From: Zeugodacus cucurbitae
Lineage: Eukaryota; Arthropoda; Insecta; Diptera; Tephritidae
Assembly (NCBI RefSeq): GCF_028554725.1
Contig: NC_071671.1
Span: 15,313,501-15,377,500, forward strand
Direction: 5' to 3'
DNA: 64,000 bases
In this document: positions 25,494 to 36,561 of the stretch, piece after piece
Position numbering within the stretch: position 1 is the stretch's first letter
Layout: each line of letters starts with the position of its first letter
Notes under the pieces: model-generated
The model's database searches: none
What the model saw: the letters and a program-made list of their open reading frames with translations, nothing else
What the model was told of the DNA's origin: nothing
Program-made: the position numbers and the translations under genes

Positions 25494-25767
25494 TATGAAA
25501 GCTTTTTAGTTCTTGTTACGTTGGTAGTCGGGTATATGTAGTCGTATCCTAGTAGAATTTTGACTATAATCTGAAGCTTTTATTGGTGGATGTTATGAGT
25601 GGCATATTAACCCTTCTGCTATGTTTGGGTCAAATTGACCCAATTTTCAGTAAAACTCGTCGAAATTCGCGTGTTAGTCTAGTCGTATTGTATTGATTCT
25701 TCTTCTATTTGTTAACTGCAGTAAAAGGAATAGATAAATATGAAAATTAAAATAATATCTGTTTTTT

Positions 25768-26092
25768 ATGTTGCTGGAGGATGCCAAATGTAATTTCATT
25801 ACACTTATTACGTTGTTGGGTCAATTGGACCCACCTAGTATTTTGAAACATTTTGCCGTTTATTATTACATCACTCGATCAAAAACGCCGACAAAGAAAG
25901 CTAGTTATCGGAAATCGAGCATATTTTGCACAGCCCTATGTTTATATATATATGAATCCAACAAAAAACGACAGCGATGTTTCTTCTGTCACCATACAAA
26001 AAATTCGAACAAATATTCAGCAGTTTGTAGTACGTGCCAAAAATTTTGATTGCAAGGAACACAGCAGCTTAGTTTGTGAAAACTGCCGTTAA
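25768..26092 (+). pseudogene. piggyBac transposase C-terminal fragment (cysteine-rich domain)
   Basis: Two overlapping frames (25768-26049 and 25853-26092) encode the end of a piggyBac transposase. The first gives KKRQRCFFCHHTKNS then VCSTCQKF; after a one-base shift near 26045 the second continues as FDCKEHSSLVCENCR and stops. The spacing of Cys pairs and His is that of the C-terminal zinc-binding cysteine-rich domain, which in piggyBac binds transposon ends. The DDE catalytic domain is missing. A third palindrome-like motif lies upstream at 25816-25833. Confidence 0.75.
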
Positions 26093-26156
26093 AACGTACA
26101 TATCTCAACTATTTTCTACAATTAGTGTATGTTAATTAACTTGATTCAAATAAAAA

Positions 26157-27374
26157 ACAAGTAAGGAAGGGCTAAGTTCGGGTGTAACCGAACATTTTAT
26201 ACTCTCGCAATTTATTTAATTCACTTTATTTATATTATGAGTATATAATTAATATTCGTCATATATGTATATTGTATAAAGTCCATTGAAAGTTGGAAAC
26301 CATAATATTAGGTTAGAAGCACCGAGGTCCTCGTGTTCGATATATGGGCCTTAAAAACCTAAGGTCCGATTTCGGCGATTTTTAGAATGGGGCTGCCACA
26401 CTATAAACATAGTATTTGTGCAAAGTTCTGCACCGATATCTTCACTAGTGCTTACTTTATATATTGTAAAGTAACCGATTCAGATCGTCTTCAAAGTTCT
26501 GGTATATAGGAAGTAGGCGTGGTTGTGAAGCGAGTTGGCCTATTTTCACAACATATCATTGGGATGTAAGGAAACTATTACAAACCAAGTTTCATTGAAA
26601 TCGGTCCAGTAGATCCTGAGATATGATTTTTGACCTATATGTGGGCGACGCCACGCCCATTTTCCATTTTGTAAAAAAATCTGAGTGCAGCTTTCATCTG
26701 CCATTTCTTATGTGAAATTTAATGTTTCTGACGTTTTTCGTTATTGAGTTAACCCACTTTTAGTAATTTTCAACCTAACTTTTGTATGGGAGGTGGGCGT
26801 GGTTATGATCCGATTTCTTTCATTTTTGGACTGTATTTGGAAGTGGCTAAAAAAAAGACTGCAGAAAGTTTGGTTTATATAGCTCTATTGGTTTCCGAGA
26901 TATGTACAAAAAACAAATTTGGGGGCAGGGCCACGCCTACCTCCCCAAAAAAATTACATCCAAATATGCCCCATCATAGTGTGATCCTTCATACCAAATT
27001 TTATTTCCATAGTTTGTTTTATGGCTTAGTTATGGCACTTTATGTGTTTTCGGTTTTCGCCATTTTGTGGGCGTGGCAGTAATCCGATTTTGCTCATTTT
27101 CGAAAGCAACCTTCCTATGGTGCCAAGAAATAAGTGTTCCAAGTGTCATTAAGATATCTTAATTTTTACTCAAGTTACAGCTTGCACAGACGGAAGAACG
27201 GACGGACGGACGGACAGACAGACATTCGGATTTGAACTCCACTCTTCACCCTTTGGTATATATAACCCTATATCTAACTCGTTTAGTTTTGGGTGTTACA
27301 AACACCGTTATGTGAACAAAACTATAATACTCTCTTAGCAACTTTGTTGCTAGCAACTTTGTTGCGAGAGTATA
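26157..27374 (+). repeat. 'TACTCTCGCAA' interspersed repeat, copy R3
   Basis: A full-length forward copy nested in piggyBac remnant 1, with the standard start (ACAAGTAAGGAAGGGCTAAG at about 26157), hairpin, TATACTCTCGCAA motif, CCACGCCC boxes, a GGAC/AGAC run at 27200-27225 and a terminal GCGAGAGTATA. A duplicated GCAACTTTGTTGC motif is present at its 3' end (27338-27366). Confidence 0.82.
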
Positions 27375-27833
27375 AATATGAACTCTTTCAATAAAATAGT
27401 GTAATTAGTGGAGTTTTTATAAGTGGGTCAAATTTACCCAAATATGTGTAATTTTTTTCCTAACATAGCAGAAGGGTTAAATAATATTCTATTTGTTAAA
27501 ATATTAATTGTTAGGAAAATTGTTTTCCATTGAAAAAATATAAGGAAAATTGGCAGGGAAATGAAATAAAAACGTTCCAGACTTTATACAGATACTGTTT
27601 AAGAGGAAATCTTCAATTGTGGACAGCAATATAATCTGAGCTACATTGATACATTCTGTTAAAACAGAACAGAAGTTAGTAAGAGATAGATGCAGAGTCA
27701 GAAGAGGATATTTAAGCAATAAATGCAACAAAAAATCAATTATATAAGAAAAATTATATCCGTTATCCGTTGTTAAGCAACTTCTTGAGAAGTTTTACTC
27801 TCTAAACCCGCTTTAATATACAACAAATACTGT

Positions 27834-28350
27834 CTTAAAGCTCTTCGCCTAGATTCCTTTCCTGGCATTGAAAATGCCTAAAGTGGTACCTAAACGCATG
27901 CTCTCTTAATAAAATGGGTTAATTAAGGAGAAGAATGTGTAGGCAACTATTTAAAAACGGATTCTCAAAATCATTTATCTGCGTAATTGCATGTGCAGAC
28001 TATAAACGCTCGTAAATCAGCGTCTTGCGAATGCATTGCCAACGCATAGACAATAACAATAACAATAAAAACGAATAGTCAAATTAAAAGTTACAACTTA
28101 AAGCTCTTCGCCTAGATTCCTTTCCTGGCATTGAAAATGCCTAAAGTGGTACCTAAACGCATGCTCTCTTAATAAAATGGGGTAATTAAGGAGAAGAATG
28201 TGTAGGCAACTATTTAAAAAAAATCATTTATCTGCGTAATTGCATGTGCAGACTATAAACGCTCGTAAATCAGCGTCTTGCGAATGCATTGACAACGCAT
28301 AGACAACAACAATAACAATAAAAACGAATAGTCAAATTAAAAGTTACAAC
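27834..28350 (+). repeat. Direct tandem duplication, units of 263 and 254 bp
   Basis: Unit 1 (27834-28096) and unit 2 (28097-28350) start with CTTAAAGCTCTTCGCCTAGA and end with GTCAAATTAAAAGTTACAA, with no spacer. They are nearly identical; unit 2 lacks about nine bases around the position of ACGGATTCTC (27956). The high identity indicates a recent event. No coding potential is visible. Confidence 0.9.
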
Positions 28351-30485
28351 CACAAATAAATAAAAATGCAGAATATTATAAAGAAAACAAGAACAACAAC
28401 CACCCCTTTCAGTACAGCTAACAAGCAACAGTTGGCAATAAGAATATAGTATTGTGGTTGTATACATGCTCTTATGCGTTTAGTGATTTGCAACATGACA
28501 TGCATGCCAGCAACAATAACAGCAATCATTTTGCACTTCACTGCCACATCATCGCCCACCAAGTGCCGCCGCGAGTACAATGTGGCATGTGGCAGCCACA
28601 GTGGCTGGCTGTGGCGCGAGCAACAATTGAAGTGCGTGGAATGGCAATTTAAGCTGAAGGCGCATTTAAATCGAGCTTTAATCGTTTACCAACAACGATA
28701 AAACCTTAAATGCCAGCCGATAGATGAATTGTGGAAGGCAAGCATTCGCGGCCAATTCACGGATGTAGTAAAGAACGATACGAAATCAAATATATATGAA
28801 CATATTTATTTGTATGTATGACGAATTGGATTGAGTGGTTGTGTGAATAGGAGAAGACGTTGCAGCAAGCACTATTTCAAGTAGACAAATGTCCGTATAT
28901 ATATACTTTAGTGTACAACCATTGGAACCACATATGTATATGCTTGGTGCGCGTCTTTCGAAAGGTTTTGGTGCTTCCTCTGAAAAACAACAATTCAAAT
29001 ATTGTTCTTTATGTGTCATGCAACATGCTGTACTTTGCATGTCTAACCATATATATTCTACTGCCTTGCGCTTTTGTTTTTCTGTACATAAATATATTGC
29101 AGCTGTCGCAAGATATGAGTGAGCTTCATTGACTTTTCACAAACATTTTCTTGCAAGGTCAATTTTACAATGCTAAGTTTAATACGTTTAAGAATTCATA
29201 GAAAATTGAATAATTGGAATTTGAAAACATTGTAGCGAACAGCGATCTTCCTTTTTTTGCTTTGTGATGCCTCAATTTCATTTTGAATATTAAAGTCGAG
29301 TAAAAGTAGATAAGACACTAGTGGGTTTTATTCCTCTATAATATTTGAATTTGAAATATGATAATTTTAAGGTTATTTTGAAGTTCTGAAGAACTTCACT
29401 TACAAATAAGAGATTTGAACGAAAAATTACATATCCTCAAATTTTAAGGCTCAAACGTAATGTATTTATTAAAATTAGTTTAGTACATAAAAAATACTGA
29501 AATTTATACACGTTTTAATTGTAGATAGCTGATCGATTTTATAAGAACTTCTTTACGATAAATAAATTGAGTTATATTAAACAGTAGCAGATATCCCGCT
29601 TCGGAGTGCGACTCCTTTCCAAAAAGGTGGAAAATTCACTCCTATAGTAGGATAGCGGTCTGTGCACTCACAGAACTTATACGCCACCTTTAAGATTACT
29701 CATTAACAATCGCATCGATGTACTTTCTAAGCTATTATTGTGGTCTAAAAGTCTTTCCGCATGCAAATTAACGAACTTGCCTCGATACAATCTCATTGAC
29801 GCACTTTCTTTATGATTATGCAGCTAGACTTTCTTTCTCGTGTCTTCAGCCAATATTATATTCCGATTCCAGTATCAGTTGTATTGAAAAGGCAATTTTA
29901 TTCTCACGGACCCCAACTAAGAATTCTTATGATTAAGTTGTCATAAAAAATAAGTATTTAATATAATAGAACTCAATTGAATCTTGAGAATCAATTTTAA
30001 GTATGAACCGTCCAATACTAGTTAGAATTGTTGCGCAAAGTAATAAAAATAAATATTTGTGGATATATTATTCTATTAGAAGCCTACATTAATGCGATAT
30101 TTTTGTCTTAATCGAATAATTAGATTATGTAAAAGGCAAATTTGTTCCTAAATATTTACAAAATAATTCATTTAATGCAACATCCACTTTTCGGCAAACA
30201 CGTTTATTTCTCGCTGCATTGGGTTGCCACAAGTTACATTATCAACGAATCGTTTTATTACCACTAACCACAACAAAGCACAGTGCTTTAGCAAACATCA
30301 GCTAAGACTACAAAATCGCAATCACAGAAGCGCCATCAAATTAAGGCGCAAATGTTACACGCTGAGCACAAAGCAAAAAACAGTGAGGCGCAGCAAAAAT
30401 TAAGCGCTAACAAATTATAAAACATATAACTATATATATATTAACTGTATATAAGTATGTATTTTAAAAAAACTACTCAACTTAC
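28351..30485. other. pgant intron 1 (distal part), no feature seen
   Basis: AT-rich sequence between the tandem duplication and pgant exon 1. Short frames lack family motifs. CAA/AAC-rich simple stretches occur near 28310-28330 and 28390-28410. Confidence 0.4.
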
Positions 30486-30901
30486 CATCCTCTTCGGGCA
30501 ACTTTTTTGCGCCGCCGCATCCAGTACCACATTATTCTGCACTGATTCATCGCCCATTCATGGTGGCACATCGCATACACCGCGACGCTGTTCGCGTCTA
30601 CCGCTTTCAACGTACACGCCACCATCATTCGCTGCGACACCGCCACGATCCACGCCGAAACCACCACCGCCCTAGTAAATGCCCAGGTCAGCGTCGAGCG
30701 CGTTAGCGGGCGCTGCGCCACCACCGACGTTACCGGCACCAGCGACACTTTTCAGCGCCAGCGACATGTCGTTCCATTTGGTACTGCCACCTTGTGAAGA
30801 GTCATCGTGTATAGGAAGAACGCCACTGTGAACCAGATGGCGGTGAGCATGGCAACGATTTTCACAATGGACGCAGAGCGTCGACCTCAAATGAACGCCA
30901 T
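30486..30901 (-). pseudogene. pgant exon 1 (membrane anchor and stem), multiply disrupted
   Basis: On the minus strand an ATG at 30901-30899 is followed almost at once by a TGA. After a frame change the sequence encodes RRSASIVKIVAMLTAIWF then TVAFFLYT, a basic tail plus a single signal-anchor segment as in GALNTs. A one-base shift follows, then a Gly/Ala-rich stem (DDSSQGGSTKWNDMS) that meets a TAG near 30675 and a further TGA near 30563. The end, in another frame, is KLPEED at a good GAT-G|GTAAGT donor (30486/30485), whose phase suits exon 2. At least four frame-breaking lesions are present. Confidence 0.75.
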
Positions 30902-33699
30902 TTCTTGTGCTTGTGTGTATTGCTTCTAAGTTTATCGTTTTTGTTGTGATTGTGTTCTTGATGTATTTCAATGTTGTGCGCCTCGTTATTGGCAATATTT
31001 CATTTAAATGCATTTACCCTATGGCTAGCACGCTCTTGCAACTGCTCTCTTTTTCTATTTCTACAGTCAAAATGGGTTATTTCCGCCACTTTCCTTCGCG
31101 TTGCTTCACAGTCATAGCGCGGCGTTGAAATATATTTATTATGCGCCTAAATGTATGCCTCAATTAGTTGAAATTTATGCTTTGCAGACTTCGCTGATTG
31201 CGTAGCGGCGATTTTCGTTTATCTTGCAAGTTGTTGCGTTGCGTTTACTTGTTTATATTTGTTTTTTTATTTACTTGCGAAATTAGATAGCATAATTTTG
31301 GGCGCCTATCGTCGTTGTTTGGCTTAGCAAATGAGTGAATGTTTGCTGTTATCGCTATTGTGCAGTTGTTATTGTTTTATTAAGCGCTGATTAATGATAT
31401 ATATATTTTTTAACTGAAATGCTTTTGAGCCTTTACTGAAAATTATTACAATGGCTTGCGCCTGGAGATATGCTTCAAAAATTTAAATTTTTGATTTAAA
31501 TGCTATTGATATGTTCTTCTGAAGACTTTTAGTAGGAAATATACAAAAATTGTTAATGAACAGGTTTTAGTGTTTTCTTTTTTAATGCCAGCGTTCACGG
31601 CACTCGCTGTATTTACCTTGTCCTGTTCGACTCAGATATTATTTTGTTTTCTCACTCCTCTTGTTTTTCTTTCTAATTTGAAATATTCTTTGTTCGTGTT
31701 TCGCGGTTGCTTTCTGACACAAAATATGGAAAAAATCATCAACTGCAAGGATCTTTCTGTCTCTGTTTTGCTTCTTCGCAGACGCTCTTTATTTCTATTT
31801 ATTGCCTTTTTATTTAACTTCCACTTTTATTTATTTCTTTTCCCGCTTTTATTTTGTTGACCTTAACCGCATTGTCGTTCTCGGTTCATCGCATTAGTAC
31901 ATATTGTTTTATGTCTGTGCGTGTCGTCTTCAATTTTGCTTTATCCCGCTCTCCCTACTCTAACATGTTCGGAAAAAATACTCTTGTCTTTTGTTTACTT
32001 TTATGTCCTTCCCTTAGTGCTTTCGCAAAAGTGTTTTATTTTCATTATTCTGCTTCGTGGTGATGTTGTTGTTTTTATTTATCTGCCAAAGAAAAAAATA
32101 AAATGAATTAGTTGAATTGTTCTGCTTATAACTTGGCTATGTAAATATTTGTATATAATTATTTTTTTTTTTCAATGCACTAATTAAAGAAAATAACAGA
32201 AAATATATTAAATAAATAACCCAAGTACTAAAAAGTACAAATAAAAGTTCATTTAAAACCCTGAAGGATAATACTGGCACTCCTATTAGAAGTTGAAGGC
32301 AAGTTGTTAAATGTAACTCCATAAGAAGCGTATAGCATTTTCGCACAGCCACAATAGTTTTTGAATTTCGCACTGTCGGCTACTTGATTCACGATCAGCT
32401 GCTATGCATTTTTGTTTTTGCTGTTCATAAGTGGTCGGTAAGTTTAATTAGCTGATTGGTATTTTATCAATAACTAATAATAGCTATATTCCAGTTTCAA
32501 CTCGATTTCGATTTGATTAAGAATTAAAGTAGCAAAATAAAAATTTTCCTTTGTAAATCAATCTAAATCAGCGATTTGATTGAGCAAAGGCTGGTTAATT
32601 GATCAATTAACTTCTGTGCGAACTTATGTGGTTCCATCAACTTATATTGTACATATATAGGAAATGTAGGAGCTTCAGAAATAATTGAGAATATTGAGAG
32701 TAGCTCAGTGATTAGAAGTCTGATTCATCAAGAAATTAATTATTTTTGCAAACTTAGGCTTAGTCAATTAGTCAGTTGAGTCAATTAGTAATTGTCTACA
32801 CACTTCAGCGAAGGCCTTAATTTAGCCTAACTGTCTACATATACATATATACATATCTAGATAAAAAGTGTTTAAATATAAAATATAATAATTTTTTTAA
32901 TACATATATGTACGTGTATAAATTTAAAATATTACTGATGTTTAAAATGTGAATTTAATAAAATGGTGAAAATTTCTAAAAATATAACACTAATCTCATT
33001 AAATTCGGTATCTACTGACGTCTTCGAACAATCCACTCTTAGGTAATCCAATTTCTAATGAAATATACCTAACACCTGTCGTATCATCTAATGTTCCGAG
33101 AACTCATGCATATCTAAACGAAAAATGAGTGCTTTACGCTGTCGAGTGCTGACCATTAAATCATTCAATACTCGTAAAAGAAAAAAGTACAAAAGCTCAT
33201 CACATAGAATACAAAGCTTTCGCAACCCAAAACGCAAACTCATTGCTACTAGTTAACGAAATACCAGTAAATAAATAGTTATTTATCGTTTTTCCATTAC
33301 CATTCCCCTCATCAAAACTTTCCCCCTGCAACACTCATTCCCACCCGCACTTTGATTCATTAACCGATTTGACAGCTACGATTGACGTATATAAATTACA
33401 CCGTGACAACTGATTGAGCAGTAAAAGTGCAAAATAGTGTATATAGGATATTGGCGTTAATTTTTTCCCCATATTACTGCTATTTAGTTTGTCTCTTTAT
33501 TTTATCTTGTCCTCTGGCATATTTAATTGCTTAGATTATCGTTGCGCTGAAATTGTTGATGATGCGCGCTTTGTCATATTTAGTTGTGTCCGAGTGGGTC
33601 GGAGATGGACCGAGAGAGTGAGTGAGAGTGCGACAATAATGGCAAAACGTTGGTGTTGTTGTAGTGATAATTAACTGGCATGAGAATGTTTTTAATTAA
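30902..33699. other. No gene seen; includes one copy of a diverged repeat pair
   Basis: Sequence upstream of the pgant exon 1 ATG. It would include any promoter or 5' UTR of that locus, but no core-promoter element stands out. T-rich frames at 31570-31860 and 31854-32063 lack motifs. Confidence 0.4.
32371..32636 (+). repeat. Diverged dispersed repeat, copy 1 (paired with 36991-37318)
   Basis: Blocks shared with 36991-37318 in the same order include CGATCAG, TTCATAAG, GGTAAGTTT-ATTAGCTGATTG-like and GGTTAATTGATCAATTAACT, followed by CTGTG. Class unknown; possibly a MITE. The two copies lie on either side of RTE copy C. Confidence 0.55.
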
Positions 33700-33950
33700 C
33701 ATATAAGGGATGGAGTCATATGTAGAAGTTCACGTAAGTGAGGAAAGTTTCTGACTGTCATTCACCTGGGAGTGGCCAGGAACGATTCTTTTACATGTGG
33801 CTCAAGCAGCTCACGACTTCCGGTCTTAGACCAAGTATCCTCTGGGTAGCCAACAGACATCCGTTTGGAGGCGAGCTAAAGTAAGAAGGCGAAACCCGCC
33901 TATGCGGTTGTGCGTAGGGTTTGGGACCCACCACATAAAAACACCCCCCA

Positions 33951-34178
33951 ATGAAAAAGAAAAAACAGCCTCGGATGAGAGACCCCAATTTTGATGACGA
34001 CCACTGCAAACGTTTAAAGGACTACGAAATAAGGGCATGCACCTGGAATGTCCGGACCCTTAATTGGGAAGGTGCCTCTGCCCAGCTGGTTGATGTCCTC
34101 GTAAGAGTAAAGGCTGACATCACCGCAATCCAAGAAATGCGATGGACGGGACAAGGACGGAAGAAGGTGGGTCCTTAG
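33951..34178 (+). pseudogene. RTE copy C endonuclease N-terminus, truncated
   Basis: The frame starts MKKKKQPRMRDPNFDDDH and includes the APE-endonuclease block ACTWNVRTLN with its active-site Asn, followed by ITAIQEMRW with the catalytic Glu. It stops at 34176-34178 right after GRKKVGP, where a deletion has removed the DIYYSG...GDFNARVG part that is preserved in copy B. Endonuclease activity would be lost. Confidence 0.85.
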
Positions 34179-34282
34179 TACTAGGGACTGTAGTACTAGA
34201 TTCCAGCATAAGAAAATCCATCAAGCTACTTGGCTGTCCCCGGATCGAATCACTCGCAACCAGATCGATCATGTTGTGATAG

Positions 34283-35083
34283 ATGGACGACATGTCTCCA
34301 GTGTTTTTTGATGTGCGTACGCTTCGTGGTCCCAGCATCGACTCGGACCACTATCTTGTAGCAGCTAAGATACGCACCCGCCTCTGTGTAGAAAAGCGTA
34401 CACGTCAACAAACACAAGGAAGGTTCGACATCGAGAAGCTGCAATCACAACCGACAGCCGAACGATTTTCTACTCGACTTGCACTCCTGCTCTCTGAGAG
34501 CACTCATCAGCATCTCGGTATAAGGGAGCTGTGGGACGGCATATCAAACTCCTTACGTACAGCTGCAACCGAAACCATTGGTTTTCGGAAAAGTCAAAAA
34601 AACAGCTGGTATGATGAGGATTGTCGTCTCGCAGTGGAGAGAAAACAGACTGCCTACCTCGCAATGTTGCGATCGACCGCAACACGAGCGGGATGGGAAA
34701 GATACCGAGAGCTGAAGAGGGAAGCGAGACGCATTTGCAGACAAACAAAGAAAGAGGCCGAAATGCGTGAGTATGAAGAGCTTGACAAGCTGGCCGACAG
34801 GGGTAATGCTCGAAAATTTTACGAAAAGATCCGGCGACTAACTGAAGGTTTCAAGACCGGAGCGCACTCCTGTAGGACCCCCAGAGGTGATCTAGTTATT
34901 GATGACCAGAGTATACTGAGTTTGTGGAGGGAACACTTCTCCAGCCTGCTGAATGGCTGTGAAAGTACAACACCAGGAGATGGCGAACCCGATTCCCCAA
35001 TCGACGACGATGGAGCAGATGTTCCATTGCCCGACCGTGAAGAAATTCGAATAGCAATTACCCGCTTGAAGAAATTCGAATAG
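34283..35083 (+). pseudogene. RTE copy C endonuclease C-terminus and linker
   Basis: A 266-codon frame beginning after the deletion. It contains the terminal endonuclease block DSDHYLVAAKIR (catalytic Asp-His), the linker with SWYDEDCRLAVERKQTAYLA, EARRICRQTKKEAEMREYEE and FKTGA, and ends LKKFE at a stop created by the local duplication of GAAATTCGAATAGCAATTAC (35042 and 35071). Intact copies continue [14 protein letters not shown] here. Confidence 0.85.
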
Positions 35084-35132
35084 CAATTACCCGCTTGAAG
35101 AACAATAAGGCGGCGAAGAGCTAATAAGGTGC

Positions 35133-36314
35133 TTGCATCAGCTTCTTTGCAGAATATGGTCGGAAGAAAGCATGCCTGACGATTGGAATCTCAGTGTACT
35201 CTGCCCAATACACAAAAAGGGAGACCCCACAATTTGCGCCAATTACCGTGGGATAAGCCTCCTCAACATCGCGTATAAGGTTCTGTCGAGCGTATTGTGT
35301 GAAAGACTAAAGCCCACCGTCAACAAACTGATTGGACCTTATCAGTGTGGCTTTAGACCTGGAAAATCAACAACGGACCAGATATTCACCATGCGCCAAA
35401 TTGTGGAGAAGACCCGTGAAAATAGGATCGACACACACCATCTCTTTGTCGACTTTAAAGCTGCTTTCGACAGCACGAAAAGGAGCTGCCTTTATGCCGC
35501 GATGTCTGAATTTGGTATCCCCGCAAAACTAATACGGCTGTGTAAGCTGACGTTGAGCAACACCAAAAGCTCCGTCGGGATCGGGAAGGACCTCTCCGAG
35601 CCGTTCGATACCAGACGAGGTTTCAGACAAGGTGACTCACTCTCGTGTGATTTCTTTAACCTGATGCTGGAGAAAATAATACGAGCTGCAGAGCTAAACA
35701 GAGAAGGTACAATCTTCTGTAAGAGTGTACAGCTACTGGCGTACGCCGATGATATCGATATCATTGGAAACAACACCCGCGCCGTTAGTTCTGCTTTCTC
35801 CAGACTGGATAAGGGAGCGAAACGTATGGGTCTGGTGGTGAACGAGGACAAGACGAAATATCTCTTGTCGTCAAACAAACAGTCAGCGCATTCGCGCCTT
35901 GGCTCCCACGTCACTGTTGACAGTCATAACTTTGAAGTTGTAGATAATTTCGTCTACCTGGGAACCAGCATTAACAGCAATAACAATGTCAGCCTGGAAA
36001 TCCAACGCAGAATCACTCTTGCCAACAGGTGCTACTATGGACTAAGTAGGCAATTGAAAAGTAAAGTCCTCTCTCGACGAACAAAAACCAAACTCTACAA
36101 GTCCGTCCTACTTTACGGTGCAGAAGCGTGGACGATGTCAACATCCGATGAGACGGCACTAGGAGTTTTCGAGAGAAAGGTTTTGCGGAACATTTATGGT
36201 CCCTTAAGAATTGGCAACGGCGAATACCGCAGACGATGGAACGATGAGCTAGCTGTATGTGTTATTCGACGACATAGACATAGTCCAGCGAATAAAAAAC
36301 AGCGGCTACGCTAG
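35133..36314 (+). pseudogene. RTE copy C reverse transcriptase
   Basis: The frame carries all core RT motifs: [32 protein letters not shown] (motif A), [15 protein letters not shown] (motif B), [12 protein letters not shown] (motif C, YADD at about 35739-35750) and [14 protein letters not shown] short deletion at about 36105 removes the LIIP residues before VLLYGAEAWT. The frame is lost near 36240-36310; the terminal GRGRPPLRW region continues in the frame 36329-36562. It is not translatable as one protein with the upstream frames. Confidence 0.88.
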
Positions 36315-36561
36315 GACATGTTGTTCGAATGGATGAAGGTGCTCCAGCTCTGAAAGTATTCGATGCAGTACCCGCTGGTGGAAGCAGAGGAAGAGGGAGA
36401 CCTCCACTCCGATGGAAGGACCAGGTGGAGAGGGACCTGGCTTCGCTTGGAATAACCAATTGGCGCCAAACTGCCAGAAGGAGAGATGCGTGGCGCGCTG
36501 TTTTGGACTCGGCTATAACCGCGTATTCGGTGTCTACGCCAGTCAAGAAGAAGAAGAAGTG

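Larger units (their letters stand above)
25611..27476 (+). mobile_element. piggyBac-family remnant 1, flanked by TTAA and interrupted by repeat R3
   Basis: Perfect TTAA target duplications (25607-25610 and 27477-27480) bound terminal inverted repeats CCCTTCTGCTATGTT. Just inside the left repeat is the 19-bp palindrome TTGGGTCAAATTGACCCAA (25625-25643). A related palindrome, TGGGTCAAATTTACCCA, lies at 27424-27440, about 21 bases in from the right repeat. A short left and long right spacer matches the asymmetric ends of piggyBac. Without R3 the element is only ~650 bp, so most of the transposase gene is deleted. Confidence 0.88.
9163..30901 (-). pseudogene. Polypeptide N-acetylgalactosaminyltransferase (pgant/GALNT) locus, probably an unprocessed pseudogene
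   Basis: Five minus-strand blocks match a GALNT enzyme in order: 30486-30901 (cytosolic tail, membrane anchor, stem), 19847-20042 (start of the luminal domain), 18385-18553, 17987-18147 and 9163-9356 (catalytic GT-A domain). Functional members are Golgi type II membrane proteins that add GalNAc to Ser/Thr to begin mucin-type O-glycosylation. Splice sites are mostly canonical, and the exon 2/3 and 4/5 junctions keep phase, so it is not a retrocopy. Lesions: stops and frame shifts in exon 1, a one-base loss in exon 3, exon 4 starting out of frame with a TAA, DSH changed to NSH, and the Trp of the usual GWLEPLLDR changed to Arg. The distal catalytic domain and the lectin domain are not visible. 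Other elements here have intact frames, which argues against general sequence error, but unpolished assembly remains possible. Confidence 0.75.
33700..36561 (+). mobile_element. RTE-like non-LTR retrotransposon copy C, longest copy, decayed
   Basis: The only copy with apparent 5' UTR (about 33700-33950, left edge approximate), an initiator ATG at 33951, endonuclease start, linker, RT and 3' end. The tail is (GAA)n at 36545-36560, which fits RTE elements that end in short tandem repeats. Compared with the other copies it has a ~390-bp endonuclease deletion (near 34180), a ~30-bp tandem duplication plus deletion near 35050-35115, and small deletions near 36105 and 36305. Confidence 0.9.

Noticed and set aside
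30457..30675. 72-codon plus-strand frame rich in Pro/Thr
   Set aside because: Antisense to the Gly/Ala-rich stem of pgant exon 1.
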